Origin: Polytrichum commune | Lineage: Eukaryota; Streptophyta; Polytrichopsida; Polytrichales; Polytrichaceae | Assembly: GCA_950295325.1 (NCBI GenBank) | Contig: OX485809.1 | Span: 558,001-622,000, forward strand | DNA: 64,000 nucleotides | Reading direction: 5' to 3' | Shown: positions 45,669 through 57,840 of the stretch, piece after piece | Layout of the letters: each line of letters starts with the position of its first letter | How positions within the stretch are numbered: position 1 is the stretch's first letter | Notes under the pieces: generated by a model | Seen by the model: only the letters and a program-made list of their open reading frames with translations | Told to the model about the DNA's origin: nothing | The model's database searches: none | Translations under genes and position numbers: made by a program

Positions 45669-46849
45669 TCAAAATTCCAAACACTACATTTGGTAGACCA
45701 AAAAAACAAATCTGCACTTGAATTCTTGAGTTCTAGATGTCCCGCGTTGTTTGGTGAAACACGTGTGAGCCGGTTTAAGGGGTAGGGCAAGGTAGTGCTG
45801 GTATGTCTCATGGGGTATGGTATAATTAAGGCGCTTAAAAGGTAGATTCATTAAAAATTTATTGAAATGGTATTTCTCTGACATGGGCCCTTGCCTTTTC
45901 CTACCAAACCACCTCTCTTGCCTCTCTCAACGCAAAACCCGTTGGACCATGTCAGTGCATTTATTAGGCCTTAAAAATTATATTCTGGGGACCTCAACCT
46001 CCATGGTCCCTCTGCCATTTTTTCCTTAGTGCAAACTGAAGTTGTCCCGGGAGAACTTCAACAGCCAATCAGCTGCCTTGCAGAGCCCTGGTCCAACTTC
46101 ATGGTCCATAGTGTAAACCGCCCCTTATCGGGGTCTCGCTTTCGCAAAACCCGACCCAAACCCTTGGTTGCAAGGACAAGGTGAGAGTGCCTAAAACCGA
46201 CCCTTCTAGCCATCTTGGCCCATTACATGTGATCTCATGAGGTTGGAAAATTTTGATAAAAATTTCATGGTTTTGCAAAACTTTTAAGGTGGTGCATGTA
46301 ATTTCTTTAAATAAGTAAGTAAATAAATAAATAATGTGCATTTTGTAAAAACATTGAAAGAAAATCCAAGCATTATGTTTCTCATGTCACCATAGAAGGG
46401 CACACAACCAACCAAGACCAACCCTTGTCATCATTAATCAAGTTCCTCAATTTACATTTTGGACCCACACTTACAATACACGCTAGTGTACACGACACTA
46501 AGGTTTACATGCCTCTTATGTTGAGTTAGTTCTCTTGCCTATAGCATGTGTGTTGGACCCCATACCCATCAGCCAATGTTCCAAGGAGCCGATCCAAAGT
46601 TCATGAGAGTTGGAGCTAGCAACTTCAAAGCTAGTAGCCAACCTGGCTTTATGTCGTCTTTGAAGCCTTCGTAGTTTTGGGTACCACAATAGGTGACAAT
46701 ATAGGGACACTAAACAATTTTAGGCACTCTCACCTTAGACCCACAAGACCTTATCTTAGGAGCTTTCCATGTGCATATGTTATTATGTTTTGTTTTAGTG
46801 TTGTAGGGTCATTTGTCAATTCTATATCAATTCTTGTAAGTCATGACTC

Positions 46850-47160
46850 ACATGCCATGTCCAAGTTGTCTCATGAAACTAAATGAACACACATGTGAAT
46901 GGTTGCATGTGAGCGTGTTGAACATGTTTGATATGGGAATTAGGACAGCGGGTCCCATGCGCATATCCTATTATGATTTCAAAATACTCTCAAAGTTTGA
47001 GAGGTGGAAAGAGGAGGTTCCAAAAGTTTCACCTGACTTTCCAAATCAGCTCCAACACACAACGAGCTAACGAGCTCTAATAGAAAGTTTTCTCAATGCA
47101 GGTTCAAACTCACATTTTCGTCTTTCTTTAAAAGACTTTACATATTACTCTATTGGCTTA
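46850..47160 (-). repeat. Dispersed SINE-like repeat, inverted copy
   Basis: On the plus strand GAGGAGGTTCCAAAAGTTTC, AACGAGCTAACGAGCTCTAA and AGAAAGTTTTCTCAATGCAG are the reverse of the family order at 26930 and 54485. The inverse of GCAGGTTCAAACTC is a B-box-like GAGTTTGAACC. Confidence 0.45.
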
Positions 47161-47767
47161 ATGTTTAACGTAGGAAAACCAAAAACGGTGAATGACCACT
47201 ACTCGTGCACTAGGGGTAGAATGATTCTTGTGTGGACCCAAAATGGCTAATTGTAAAAGTGGTGGCCCAAAAAGGATGCAGCAATAGGTGTTGTTTCATA
47301 CCACCTGCAATCACTTTTGATTGCCATTGAATCAACCGCTTTGTGTGCATTTGTATTCAAAGTAGGATATTTCAATGCTCAAACTAGGGAAACTCTATTA
47401 GACAAGTAGGGGGTTAACTTACTTGCCTCTTTGAGAAAATGTAAATGATTATTTACATGGAATAGAATTACGAAAGAACTTGCATTCCTCATCACTTCCT
47501 CTACTCCATTTGTAAAAAAACATACACAAATTACAACCCACTCTTTGTGACCGAATCAACTTATTTCCACCGTTTTCCATATTTCTACATTACCGCTCTT
47601 TTTTTGTGCACATCAAACAAATCCCCTTTTCACCGCAACTAAAAAAAAAAGAGGAGAAGTGGAATGGACAACTCCATTGTGCTCATTGGTTCAAACCATT
47701 GAGAACGCTTATGGCATATATGTACACTCCATTCAAGAATATAAGGTATAGCTTTCATGTTACTACG

Positions 47768-48168
47768 GTAAAACTTGTATTTAGTGTCACCAATTCTACT
47801 TGTCTTTGCTCAATACTAATTGTAAGCCACCTGTGTAATGTCATTAACACTAAATGTACACCTAGCACTATTTGTCATTCCCTGTTAAAACAAAAATAAA
47901 TAAAAAATGAACATTATTGATTTAAAATGTTACAGTGTTTGTCACTTACTAAGTGATTTTTCATCCAAATTTCAATCATTCCTGACAATATTTCATCACA
48001 AAACGTTAGGATGCATAATATGTCAAACTTTATTTTCAATATTTGGCATTTGGATGAACTAAAAGTTTAGTTGACATTACATGTAAATTCATTCTTAAGA
48101 AGTGAAGTTACCACAGTGACATATATAAAATGCCACATGACGTTAACTACACTATTCAATGTAGTAGT
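47768..48168. mobile_element. MITE (TTTAGTGTCACCAATT family), third copy
   Basis: It runs from TTGTATTTAGTGTCACCAAT to CACTATTCAATGTAGTAG. The interior follows the element at 36017-36412 closely. A fold-back element begins immediately after its right end. Confidence 0.6.
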
Positions 48169-48176
48169 ACTCTCTG

Positions 48177-48328
48177 CATCACATTACTCAACGTTGTGCT
48201 CCCATTCTACGGGCCATGGAAGTTGCACCATGGGATGACTCAAATTTGGAGTCTGCTCCCACCATCCCACGGTTACATTCCCAAGGCCCATAGAACAAAC
48301 GCACAACGTTGAGTAATGATATGTGATG
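48177..48328. repeat. Fold-back element with ~60-bp arms
   Basis: Left arm 48177-48240 (ACTCAACGTTGTGC, GGGCCATGG) pairs with right arm 48261-48328 (CCAAGGCCC, GCACAACGTTGAGT), with some mismatches and a short loop. As a result both strands show similar short peptides. It could be an element fold-back or a precursor of small RNA. Confidence 0.7.
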
Positions 48329-48329
48329 T

Positions 48330-49967
48330 GTGCTTATAATGACGCCAGTGACCCCGGGATTCAAACAAGGGTGATGATCTGGTGGTACATCTTCAGATTT
48401 GGTGTCACAAAGTTTCAGTTTCAAGGACGTTTGTGGACATTGGAAGTTGGGATTCTTGATATGCATGTAGACTCTTCAAACTCAAGGTCTCGTTTCTTAT
48501 TGGAACCTCCGTAAGTTAAAGTGATATCCAATTTCGCATCTAGACCATGCAATGTGACCGCGTACGGTTTCCTTAATATCATATGATCGATCCAACCCTC
48601 CATGGCCCAAGTTTGGTATACACTTGAGGCGTAACTTAACGCTCGACACTTATGCCACGACTCTCCGCGGCTAGTATGCTTTTAAAGTACCTCAACACCT
48701 TTTGTGGAGTTCATAGGCTAGCCTAACACTTTGACTTTGTGAGCCCCTCACCAACTCCGTTACGTGCAATCTACTATCCCATATGTACGAGCATGGCCAC
48801 CACTTCGATATAAAGCCATGCCTCGAAACAAAGCACCGTGGTTGCAATTATGGGTTCAATGCACAAAGAAAAAAGCCAAAAAGAGAATAAAGAGGAAAAA
48901 AGAAAAAGAAAGAAAAAATGCCATGTAAGAAATGTTGTGAGTCTTGTGTGGTCACTTTTTTTTTTAATGCTCCCAATGCACCTTAGATCTTGTTAAAAAT
49001 ATCCAAGTGGTTTGTGATGTTGTCGCATGTATTCTCATGAGCAACGGACAATTTTGACTATATATATTGGACGACATGGAGTCTTGAATACGTAGTGAGA
49101 CTCTCAATCTTTTTAAGTGTTGGCGTGTGGGAAATTTTCAATATAATAGTGCAAGGTGGTAACAATGGGCAACATTTTAAAATAAAATTTCCACATGAAT
49201 TTTTATTTTATTTTATGGATGAGATGAAGTGTTCATGTGGTTAAAAAAACGCGCTTCATGATTGGGCTTTGAATTTTGTGGTTCACAATTACTTTGGGAG
49301 GGCTGGCAAGTCCAAAAATTTGTGTCAAGGGCACACTGTAGTGCAAGAACGTATCATTTATCAACTCCGATTTCATATAGATTTGATAAGTTGCATTGTT
49401 GAAGATCAACGGCACACTATGCTAGGTGTTTCATTAGTTATGGACATAGGAAGGTAGGTCCAATAAGCCAGAGTACAAGAAATGTGTGGTCAATTTGGAC
49501 TTCTTGGGAAGTGAAGAGTGATTGGCGCGCACTTCACTTTGACCTCTTGTAACTTCTGCGTCTCAACTTCAATGTTGAGATTTGAACCGACAATACATGT
49601 GATTTGCAATTGCTAACATGACGAGGCGACTCCCAATTCAATCCAATGATCAAGATTGTACATGGAGTTGAAAAGGCCCACCACATATAAGACCCCATAT
49701 CTTATGTGTCGGGTGAGAGGAGTCCATTTTTGTGACTCGTGCATAGAAGGGCTTCAATGCCATCCCCTCGTACATCTTTGCACGAAGCCATGGTGCATGT
49801 GCAACTAACATTTAACTTAGATCCGTGGAATTTCATCATTAACTCGCAAACAAAAGTGTGGGGACTAAGTTAAGCCTCCATTGTACAGGCCTCACTTGAA
49901 TCAAGGGTTTGCGTAACAAAGTGCAGATTGACTCTTGACCTCACGAGACTTGAGTCGCTTGGGGAAC
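48330..49967. other. Intergenic, no gene recognised
   Basis: No coding frame, RNA gene or bounded repeat recognised. Confidence 0.4.
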
Positions 49968-50544
49968 TACACTCAAGACTCTATAAATGTTACAACTCGG
50001 GAGTAGCAAAAAGATAACATATATAGAACTATAACAAGTAATACTTATAGAATTCATACCGATGATTAATAACATCTATAGAAATAACACTTAAAAAATT
50101 CAAAAATGAAGAATATAACGTTTGATAAAAATGAAAGTACAAATGATAATACATAATCCGACTAAACTAATTGAAAGAAATGATCTATATAGTGGTAACT
50201 TGACGAGATTCCTCCAACTTGTAGAGCCATGATCAAGCATACAGGAAGATCAACAAAAGAGAGAGTAACTGGGAGCGCAACAGACGAGCAGGGGAGCGCC
50301 GAGAATCAAGGAGACTGAGGGCCTGCCAAAGGCTGAAGGGACTGAGAGACGGCCAAGGGCCGGAGGAAACTGGAGCGAACCAAAGCAACCACGTGGCAAG
50401 CCAGCGAAAAGCCAGCTGGGAGCCGAGAAGGAGGGTTGCGAGCCCAAGGAGAAGGCATTGAGGAATTAGGGCTGGACCACTTGCCTTTGTAGGGCCCACT
50501 GGGCTTACCCGGAAATATAGGGTTGCGGGCCGAGCCAAACCTAG

Positions 50545-50700
50545 TAAGCCTATTAGTGAACTTATGCACTAGTAGGTTAGGGAAGGACCTAAGATAGTAA
50601 ACCTATTAGTAAACTTATGCACTAGTAGGTAGGGAAGGACTTAAGGTAGTGAACCTATTAGTGAAACTTTTGACACTAGTAGGTTAGAAGCTACTTAGTA
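50545..50700 (+). repeat. Tandem repeat, unit about 60 bp, ~2.6 copies
   Basis: CCTATTAGTGAACTTATGCA, CACTAGTAGGT and AGGGAAGGACCTAAG recur at ~60-bp spacing. Confidence 0.8.
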
Positions 50701-51192
50701 GAATAGTAAGTAGGGATGGGAGAGGATGAACCCAGAAAATAGTAGATGAAAGGACATACCCGAGGGGGATGAAATCCCTTCGGATGAACATAAACTACCC
50801 CACTTCCTTTTAATGAACTTATGCAATTCGGATGAATGGATGAAAGGTTATAACCACCAAAGGCACATCTAGGCGGTTAGAACATGCCCGTATGTACCTC
50901 ATGGGTAGATCCATTTTAAGCACGTGCCAGTCTAATTATAGATCGGACATGGCTGAATTTAGACTGTATGAACATTCAGGGCTAAAATTAGTAAATACAG
51001 ACATTTAAAGACCTAACCGCCACATCTTAGATTACCCTAAATTCGAAGCCTATAAAAAGGGGCCACATATGGCACCTAATGACCCTCATTTGAACGCAAG
51101 CACTCGAGGTGGCGGACTAGGAGACTGGAGGCCCACTCAACTGAAGGACTTTGAGACCGGTGCCCTAAAGTCGGAGGTTTTCGAAATACTAA

Positions 51193-51487
51193 AGGATTGA
51201 AATTAAGATCCTCGAATTGGAAACTAAGGATTGAAATTAAGATCCTCGAACTTGAGAATTAAGGATTGAAATTAAGATCCTCGCGCTTGAAGACTAAAGG
51301 ATTGAAATATTATCCTCGGAGGCTTTCGGAACTTAAAGGATTGAAATATTATCCTCGGAGGCTTTCGGAACTTAAAGGATTGAAATATTATCCTCGGAGG
51401 CTTTCGGAACTTAAAGGATTGAAATATTATCCTCGGAGACTTTTGGAACTAAAAGGATTGAAATATTATCCTCGGAGGCTTGAAGAA
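51193..51487 (+). repeat. Minisatellite, 39-bp unit preceded by ~37-bp variant units
   Basis: From about 51299 a 39-bp unit (GGATTGAAATATTATCCTCG, then GAGGCTTTCGGAACTTAAA) repeats four to five times. Being divisible by three, it keeps a frame that encodes GLKYYPRRLSELK again and again. Before it, about three variant units carry GGATTGAAATTAAGATCCTC. A TATAAAAAGG word lies upstream at 51051. Confidence 0.85.
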
Positions 51488-52712
51488 GACTGGAGGCCCT
51501 TGAGTTTGGAGGCCCTTGATACTGGCTGCCCTTGAGGTTGGAGACCCTAGAGATTGGAGGCCGTAAGTTAGAAAACCATTACGGATCAACGATTCTTGGC
51601 ATCCGAGGTTTAAAAGTATCGATAAATCCTTGTGCCCGGAGACCGAGAAGGATTCGGAAGATTCTCAAAACTTAGAGAATTGGAGGACTTATAATTAGAA
51701 GAAAGTTTGAGGCGTAAGGCCGCGAAACAAAAGATTTAAACTTAGAATCTTTTGAGGAAAACTTGGAAACCGTGAGTGGCGTTAAATTAGAAATTCCACA
51801 AAAGAAAAGGGACTTTGGAGAACTTACCTTTTGAAGAGCTTGGAGATAATGTTTTCAAAGCCATTGCATAAAAGGGAGATCTAACACGTGAGGGCTACCT
51901 TGGAGTTTTGGTAATCATAGATCGAAAAGTATGAAGTGATTTACTTGGTGAAAGGCGTCGGATTTCACCATCATACCAAGAGAAGGACGAACGAGAGATG
52001 GCTACATCGAGCATTACTCAAAATGTCATCTCTAAACACACCTCTTTAAATGTACTCCAAATGATAGCCTAGGAATTGCAAAGGAAAAAGGACTTGAGTA
52101 GATATAGAACAAAGATTCATCTAAATTATGTGAACTCTAGGAATTGAGTAGAAGAATGAAATCTTATGAATATACTTTAGTGAGGGAGTATGTTTGGACC
52201 TTCAAAGGAATTGTGGACTTATCATAAACACACATTCTTAAATGGGTTAAGAATCTTTTACGATCATTCAAACCATGAAAGATATTGTATGTATGAACGA
52301 TGTTCTCCCTAAAAACACTTAACCTTGACATTAGGGTTTCGGGGAACATAAACTTAAAGACTTGGACATTTTATCCTTAGAGATTTATAAAGGATTCTTG
52401 ATTAGAAAAAGGAGGATGTTACTAAATCCATATAAGATGTAAAATCTAATAAAGGTTTAGGAACACCTAACCTTGACATTAGATTTCGGGGGACATAAAC
52501 TTGAAAACTTAGGTCAATTTGTCCTTGAGGATTCAAAAGAGCATTAAGATTATGTATCGCAAAATTAAGATTATATGAGTGCAAACACCTTCACCAGAAA
52601 TGGAAATCAAATGAAGGATCTAATTTTGGTGGGAGTAACTTCCATGTAAACCGGTCAGCAGCGGGTTACACCGTCTAAGTTTGTTGAGGGTTTGAAGGTG
52701 ACCTCGACACAA

Positions 52713-52990
52713 CTAAACTGACCGAAAGAAAGAGTCTATAGTAGTTTGACGAGAAGCTTCCAAATGATGAGATGAAACTTCCTTTTGGAGTCCTTGAATG
52801 CTCTCGATGTGTGATAGGGCATCATTTGGTCTTTGTTCAAAGTATTTCTTCAAAGTCTCTAGAGAACACCCAGCAACACTCAATCCTATAACTTCTTCTA
52901 CCGCATCAACCATAACCTCATTAACATCAATTTCTTGATATTATATGGAATACATATCCAAAAACTCCTCATCGGTATGTTCATAGGGGT
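52713..52990 (-). pseudogene. Pogo transposase C-terminal remnant with PIP box
   Basis: On the minus strand the frame reads EEFLDMYSI, a stop, then YQEIDVNEVMVDAVEEVIG, LETLKKYFEQRPNDALSHIE and finally EASRQTTIDSFFRSV before TAG at 52713. QTTIDSFF fits the PCNA-interacting motif Q..[ILM]..[FY][FY] exactly. Pogo and Tigger transposases are known to carry such a motif at the C-terminus. The catalytic part is absent and one in-frame stop is present. It reads from right to left within the element at 49970-53407. Confidence 0.65.
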
Positions 52991-54484
52991 TGTTTAAATC
53001 AAACTTCATCTTATAATTGAGTTATTCATGAGCATTCATCACGTCACCCACCTCACTATCAGATTACAACAATGTCAGTGTTTGCATCTCCTCTCCCAAA
53101 TTGCTTGAAAGTGCACAAGGAGGAAGGATCTCTAAATAAGAGAGAATATTTGACTTGTTCGCAAAGAATATGGGATAAATGTGATTACATGTTTAAAATG
53201 TATGCTCTCATAAATTATTACCTTGATTTTCTCAAAATTAACACTTATAGAGGTGCAATTAACAAAGAAGGGAGTAGAGCATGTTAAAACACTTAACACA
53301 TAATACTCACTAGTCTTACCAGTTGTGTTTTTGTAGGGGAGTAAAATTTTCTTAACATATATGAAATTGTAACGCTTATAGATGTAACACTTATAGAGTC
53401 TTGACTGTATAAAGATATGTGCAATTAGGTTGCTTCATGCTAATTTATTGATATTCCACACTATTTTGAATTCGTATCTTACCACAATACTAGAATAAAT
53501 TACATGTTTTTTTATTTTTTTAAAACTTTGTTGCTGTATAGATGAACAAACAATGGTTTAAGTTTTTGTGTATTGATTTTGACCTGAGGTAATGTGTATG
53601 GGTAAAGAGACAAAGTATTTGCGAAGGCAACCTGATTGCACATATCAATGTATTTCACAGGGGCATTTGCACATAAATGTTCAGATGGGGTTGTGGTCAG
53701 GCCCCACCTTCAACGATAAACTTGCACATTTTACACTTAGTATTGTGGGTTGAAAGAGTCCTCCAATTATGCTCAAAATTGAGCCTATAATGGTGTCTAA
53801 ATGAAGAGCACATAGTTCAATTTCATCATAACACATTTTTTTGGGGTGTCCATTCCCTGCTAAAAGCCTGGCCATATACCACTCAAATATTTGGTGTCCA
53901 ATCAAGAGTTGTAACCACATAAGGTCCACACACTTCATTGGTAGTTGTAAAATGGATTTAATCCACTACAAGGACTCACATATCGTTGATAAAACAAAAC
54001 TTGTGGTATTTAATGTCATTGGCTTGATAGTGTCATTTAACCTAATACGAGGTCTATGTGGAGGTTACACTAATGGACCCTTGACATTAATATGCTAACA
54101 CTATCTTCCTTTTGTATACTGAAACATAAACACATGATAGTATGCTCAATATTACGTTCCTCTTGCATATTAAATCATAAAACTATGGTCTAAAATACCT
54201 GAATGTGCTATGATAAATGTCATAATGCACATAATTATGACAATTACATTAAGCATGTCCACTGTCACTGTACATTAAGCTTGAGGGCCCATCAATCCAA
54301 AAATTGGATTTCTATTTCCCATAGCATGGCCTTTGGATGAATTTCAAGGGTCCTTGTTTTCACGGTCAAGGCTTTTGGCTCTAGATTTGTACAAGATTTG
54401 CTAATAGGCTGGGTTATTTTTGGATTTGTTGCCCATCAAAGAGCCCAATATGCCTCCTAGAAATATGAAACTATAGTAGAGTTA

Positions 54485-54750
54485 TCTATAAAGTCCCTCA
54501 AAGAAAGAGGACATTGTGGGTTTGATCCTTTTGAGAAAAAAAATATATTAAGAGCTCATTAGCTTGTCATGTATCGGAGCCTATTTTGAAAGTTGGGTGA
54601 AAATGTTGGCACATCCTCGTTCCACCTCAAATTTTTTTAAAGAACTTTAGGATCTAAAATAGGGTATGCGCATGGGACATGTTGTCCTAATTCTTGGATT
54701 GACCCATACAAGGTTAGCTTGGCCCACCCATCCCAATGAGACAACCTAGA
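54485..54750 (+). repeat. Dispersed SINE-like repeat, copy 3
   Basis: It opens with GTAGAGTTATCTATAAAGTC and CCTCAAAGAAAGAGGAC, then GGGTTTGATCC (B-box-like), AAAGTTGGGTGAAA, AGAACTTTAGGATCTAAAAT and TGGCCCACCCATCCCA. The following text to 54870 also parallels 27420-27480 (GGGACTAAACCCATGGT). Confidence 0.5.
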
Positions 54751-55509
54751 AAGTTGTTTCTTAATAGCATGGGACGACTCTTTGTGTATGATAGTTTAAG
54801 CATTAAGAAAACTTGATTGACTTTGTGTTGATTCTCATAACCTCAAAGTTTGGGACTAAACCCATGGTATCATTGCTTTACTTTATGGATATCGTCAAAC
54901 CCCGATAATACAACACCTTGATTATATGACGCGTTTCCCGTCGACCAAACTTTATGGTGGTAATTTATACCGATATTATGACTATGGCGCTTGTAAAACA
55001 ACATTTTGAGGCCCAATTTGTCACATAATAGAGGTAATTAATGTGCACATACAATGGGACCCACAATGGGTTGGATTTGGGAGTACATAGTGACTTCATC
55101 AATGGGTTAACTTAATTTAACTCAAGGTAATTGTTTTAAACCTTGGTCTCAAAATAGACATTGCACTTTTGAGTCTTTGGGTTTGAATGGATGTCGAAGG
55201 GTTTACGAATTGTTGGATCTACAAACTAGAATTCCAAAGTTGTTGGTTTCTCTTCTTGATTCAAAATTTGTCCTCACACATGAATCTCACATCTCTTTGT
55301 ATTGGAAATTTCAGTCCTCGTTGACTTACACTCCTAGATTTGCCCATGCCACTCTTCAATTTCTTGGCTCCAAAGGTGGCAATAGTCTTGAGTGTCACAT
55401 GCTTTTCATTTTGGTTATACTTTCAATGATTTTGATGTTGATGTCCATGTCTACACACAAAATAACTTGCAAACAATTTGGTAAGCACTGATCTTCTCCG
55501 CATTGGTTA

Positions 55510-56588
55510 TGGCACTTGAAGATGTTTACAATGCGGACAAGAGTGGTTTACTTAATCATGCCTAACCAAACAAGACACTTAGCACAAGGAACAAAATTTG
55601 GGCGCAAAATTTAGAAGGACCGTCTCACTCTTGCTCTTGCTATAAAAACTCTGTACATCTGCAATCCTCTACGTCCATGATGCTTTGAAATGTAGTTGCC
55701 AACATATTATGTGCGGTGATTCGCAAACCAAACGGCATGGATGACATTAGATGTGTTGGAGAGTTGGATGATGAGTCTCAATGTACATTTCCAATCTCAA
55801 AAGCGGAAGGTACTTTTAATTATGGACAATTATGCTATTCATTCCCTTGAGCATGTTGATAGGGGTGAATCAATTGGTTTTTCAATTCAACCTTACAATT
55901 GACCAATATTACTATAGCTTTCTTACCACCTATTGTAACAAGTGTGGTGCAACCCTTGGATCATGATATAATTGCTTTATTCAAAGTTCAATATAAGAAG
56001 AAGCTTTTGAAATGGGTTCTCTCTTAGTTCGATTCTTATACTACTCACCATGACTTGAGGGAAGTAGTGCCTAATGTAAGGCATGATATTATGCGGTGGT
56101 GTCAAGTGTGGAGTGAGATGAATACACAAACCATACAAAATGGCTAGAGAATGTCCAAGATTTTCCTTTCAGACCGGAGTGACGATTTTGCCATGGCAGT
56201 ATGAAAGAAGCAACAAATGAATTGGCAACTCTCGTTTCCTCATTGACTCTTGGAAGTGAATGAATGCCTATTGAAGAATATGTGAAATTGCCATAAGAGG
56301 AAATTGTTGATGCAATGTTTAACACGGCCAAGTTGGCGAATTTGAAAGGGGGTAAGAAATCCATTTGGGTTTAGATTTGAACGAAGAGCCAATGTAGAGA
56401 AACGATGCAGATGACCGGCCAACACCAATAGTCAAGCTTCCTCAAGCCCATGAGTATGCCCAATTACCATCAAATTTTGCAATGGAGCATCATGTGAGCA
56501 CCCTTGGAAGTTTTTGGTGGTAGACATGATGAACATGCAATCATGCATTGAACAAGATATAAATTTTCAACATCAACCAACATCATGA
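55510..56588 (+). pseudogene. Tigger/pogo DDE transposase, broken
   Basis: Frames 1-3 in turn give EDVYNADKSGLLNH (first catalytic Asp motif YNAD), DRLTLALAI, then AWMTLDVLESWMMSLNVHF and KRKVLLIMDNYAIHSL (second Asp, MDN). After a frameshift come ITIAFLPPIVTSVVQPLDHD and IIALFKVQYKKKLLKWVLS (third Asp region, VQPLD). Later pieces include THDLREVVPNVRHDIMRWC, ELATLVSSLTLGSE and MMNMQSCIEQDINFQ before TGA at 56586. This order is that of the DDE_1 superfamily domain of CENP-B/Tigger transposases. Several stops and frameshifts make it inactive. The N-terminal DNA-binding region was not identified upstream (55170-55500). Confidence 0.75.
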
Positions 56589-57523
56589 GAAGACAAGAGA
56601 TTCTCACTTTTGTAGTGTGTGATATGGCGAAGACATCATCATGGGACCATATACAAATTTAAAACCCAATATTGGGTGACATTGTGAGCATATTTGTCTA
56701 TTAAAAAGTGTTCTTTCATACTTATCTATCTTCATTGTGTAAACAAAACAACATTTCACATTAAAATAGACCATTTCCTTGATGCCAACAGTACGACATT
56801 TGAGACCAAAATGCCATATTCTACATAACAACGGATAATACAACACTTTCTCGTGCAACCAAACGTGTCATATTAAAAGGGGTAGAACGGTAACTTTATA
56901 ATAGGGTAAGAGTTTACCCGCTATAATTTGAGGTTCAAACACCATTGTCAAGGGTCTATGCTTATGTTGACCATATCCCATGTCCCATGGGATTGGCCAT
57001 GAGGGTAGGAGGGGGAAGAAGGACGCCAGTAGAATAGCCGTGAACTAGATGAACTTATATATATATGCTTGGCAAGTTCTGAGAAGGCGGCGGGTGTTGA
57101 AAAATAGCCCCCCCCCCCCCCCCCAAACCCCACATGATATTGCACACCTTGGATGACGGGGCTCGTGACAGCCCGATGTCATCCGCTCTTCGATTTTAAT
57201 TCATTTTGACAGATAGGAAACATGCTGGCGGGGACACATTTCGGAGTTGTCCTCGGAATGAAACGGATAGAAACCGACCGCTTCTACACCGTTTAAGGGT
57301 ATTTAGTGTCACTTACTATCCATAGTTACACAAATGCTATATAACTATTTATTGAGAATGTAATGTTTCACCAAGCAGAGTCATTTATGTTTTATAGCAT
57401 ATGAACGACCTGTACAACCTTTGAAAGTGAAAACTAGAGTCTATAGTAAAAAGTTATTGCATTCCGTAGTTTTACCAAAAAGCAAGTGACACTAAATACC
57501 ATAGACGGTGACTGACCCGACCC
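56589..57523. other. Intergenic, run of 17 C
   Basis: It contains 17 C at 57108-57124. CGATAATACAACACCTT near 54903 is similar to GGATAATACAACACTTT near 56831; both flank the DDE transposase in the same orientation. No gene recognised. Confidence 0.4.
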
Positions 57524-57829
57524 ACTACACTAAATAGGATATTTAGTGTGCTTACCACCCTTCCCAAGGAGCGTTAATTACTTGAGAATATGTGTTAGAC
57601 ATAAATGTGCCGCTACCTTCCCTACTGTCACCTCCCTTACTACATCCTTTTTTTTTCTCATATCCTTACTAACACTAAATCCAAACATGTAACTTTCACA
57701 TATTACCATAGACGATATTTAGTGTTTGAGTTTACATTTAATGTTGCTTACTTTTATAGGGGTATTTGTTATTTAGTGTATGCGTTCGTATTTAGTGTAT
57801 CAAACACTAGATATCCTATTTAGTGTGGT
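57524..57829. mobile_element. MITE with self-palindromic ends (306 bp), copy 2
   Basis: The left end is ACTACACTAAATAGGATATT and the right end its inverse with AACCACACTAAATAGGATAT. The interior (GTTAGACATAAATG.GCCGC, CATGTAACTTTCACATATTA, GTTTGAGTTTACATTTAATG) closely follows the copy at 29500-29804. Confidence 0.7.
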
Positions 57830-57840
57830 TAGAAATGAAC

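Larger units (their letters stand above)
45003..46124. mobile_element. PIF/Harbinger-type element with TTA duplication (1122 bp)
   Basis: The left end GGGGCGGTTTACACTATGGA, continuing through CCATGAAGT, is the exact inverse of the right end (30-bp inverted repeat). TTA flanks both sides (45000-45002 and 46125-46127), the hallmark of PIF/Harbinger and Tourist elements. A subterminal fold-back lies at 45021-45077 (TCGTCCCACG pairing with CGTGGGACGA). A fragment of another MITE is nested at 45404-45508 and a 26-bp perfect hairpin at 45608-45668. No transposase frame was recognised, so it is non-autonomous. Confidence 0.8.
49970..53407 (-). mobile_element. Pogo/Lemi-type element with transposase remnant (3438 bp)
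   Basis: The left end CACTCAAGACTCTATAAATG then TTACA and the inverted right end CAGTCAAGACTCTATAAGTG then TTACA differ at only two positions over 25 bp. TA flanks both ends (49968-49969 and 53408-53409). This resembles plant pogo-like elements (Lemi1/Emigrant), whose ends begin CAGT with a CTCTATAA motif. Further TATAGA-type subterminal words lie inside both ends. A transposase C-terminus survives on the minus strand at 52713-52990. The middle (50.2-52.2 kb) carries minisatellites and GC-rich DNA that may be a separate insertion. Confidence 0.7.

Noticed and set aside
50233-50569. Overlapping 65-101 residue frames on the minus strand
   Set aside because: Leu/Pro/Ser-rich translations of GC-rich DNA in several frames at once, with no domain; typical shadow frames.
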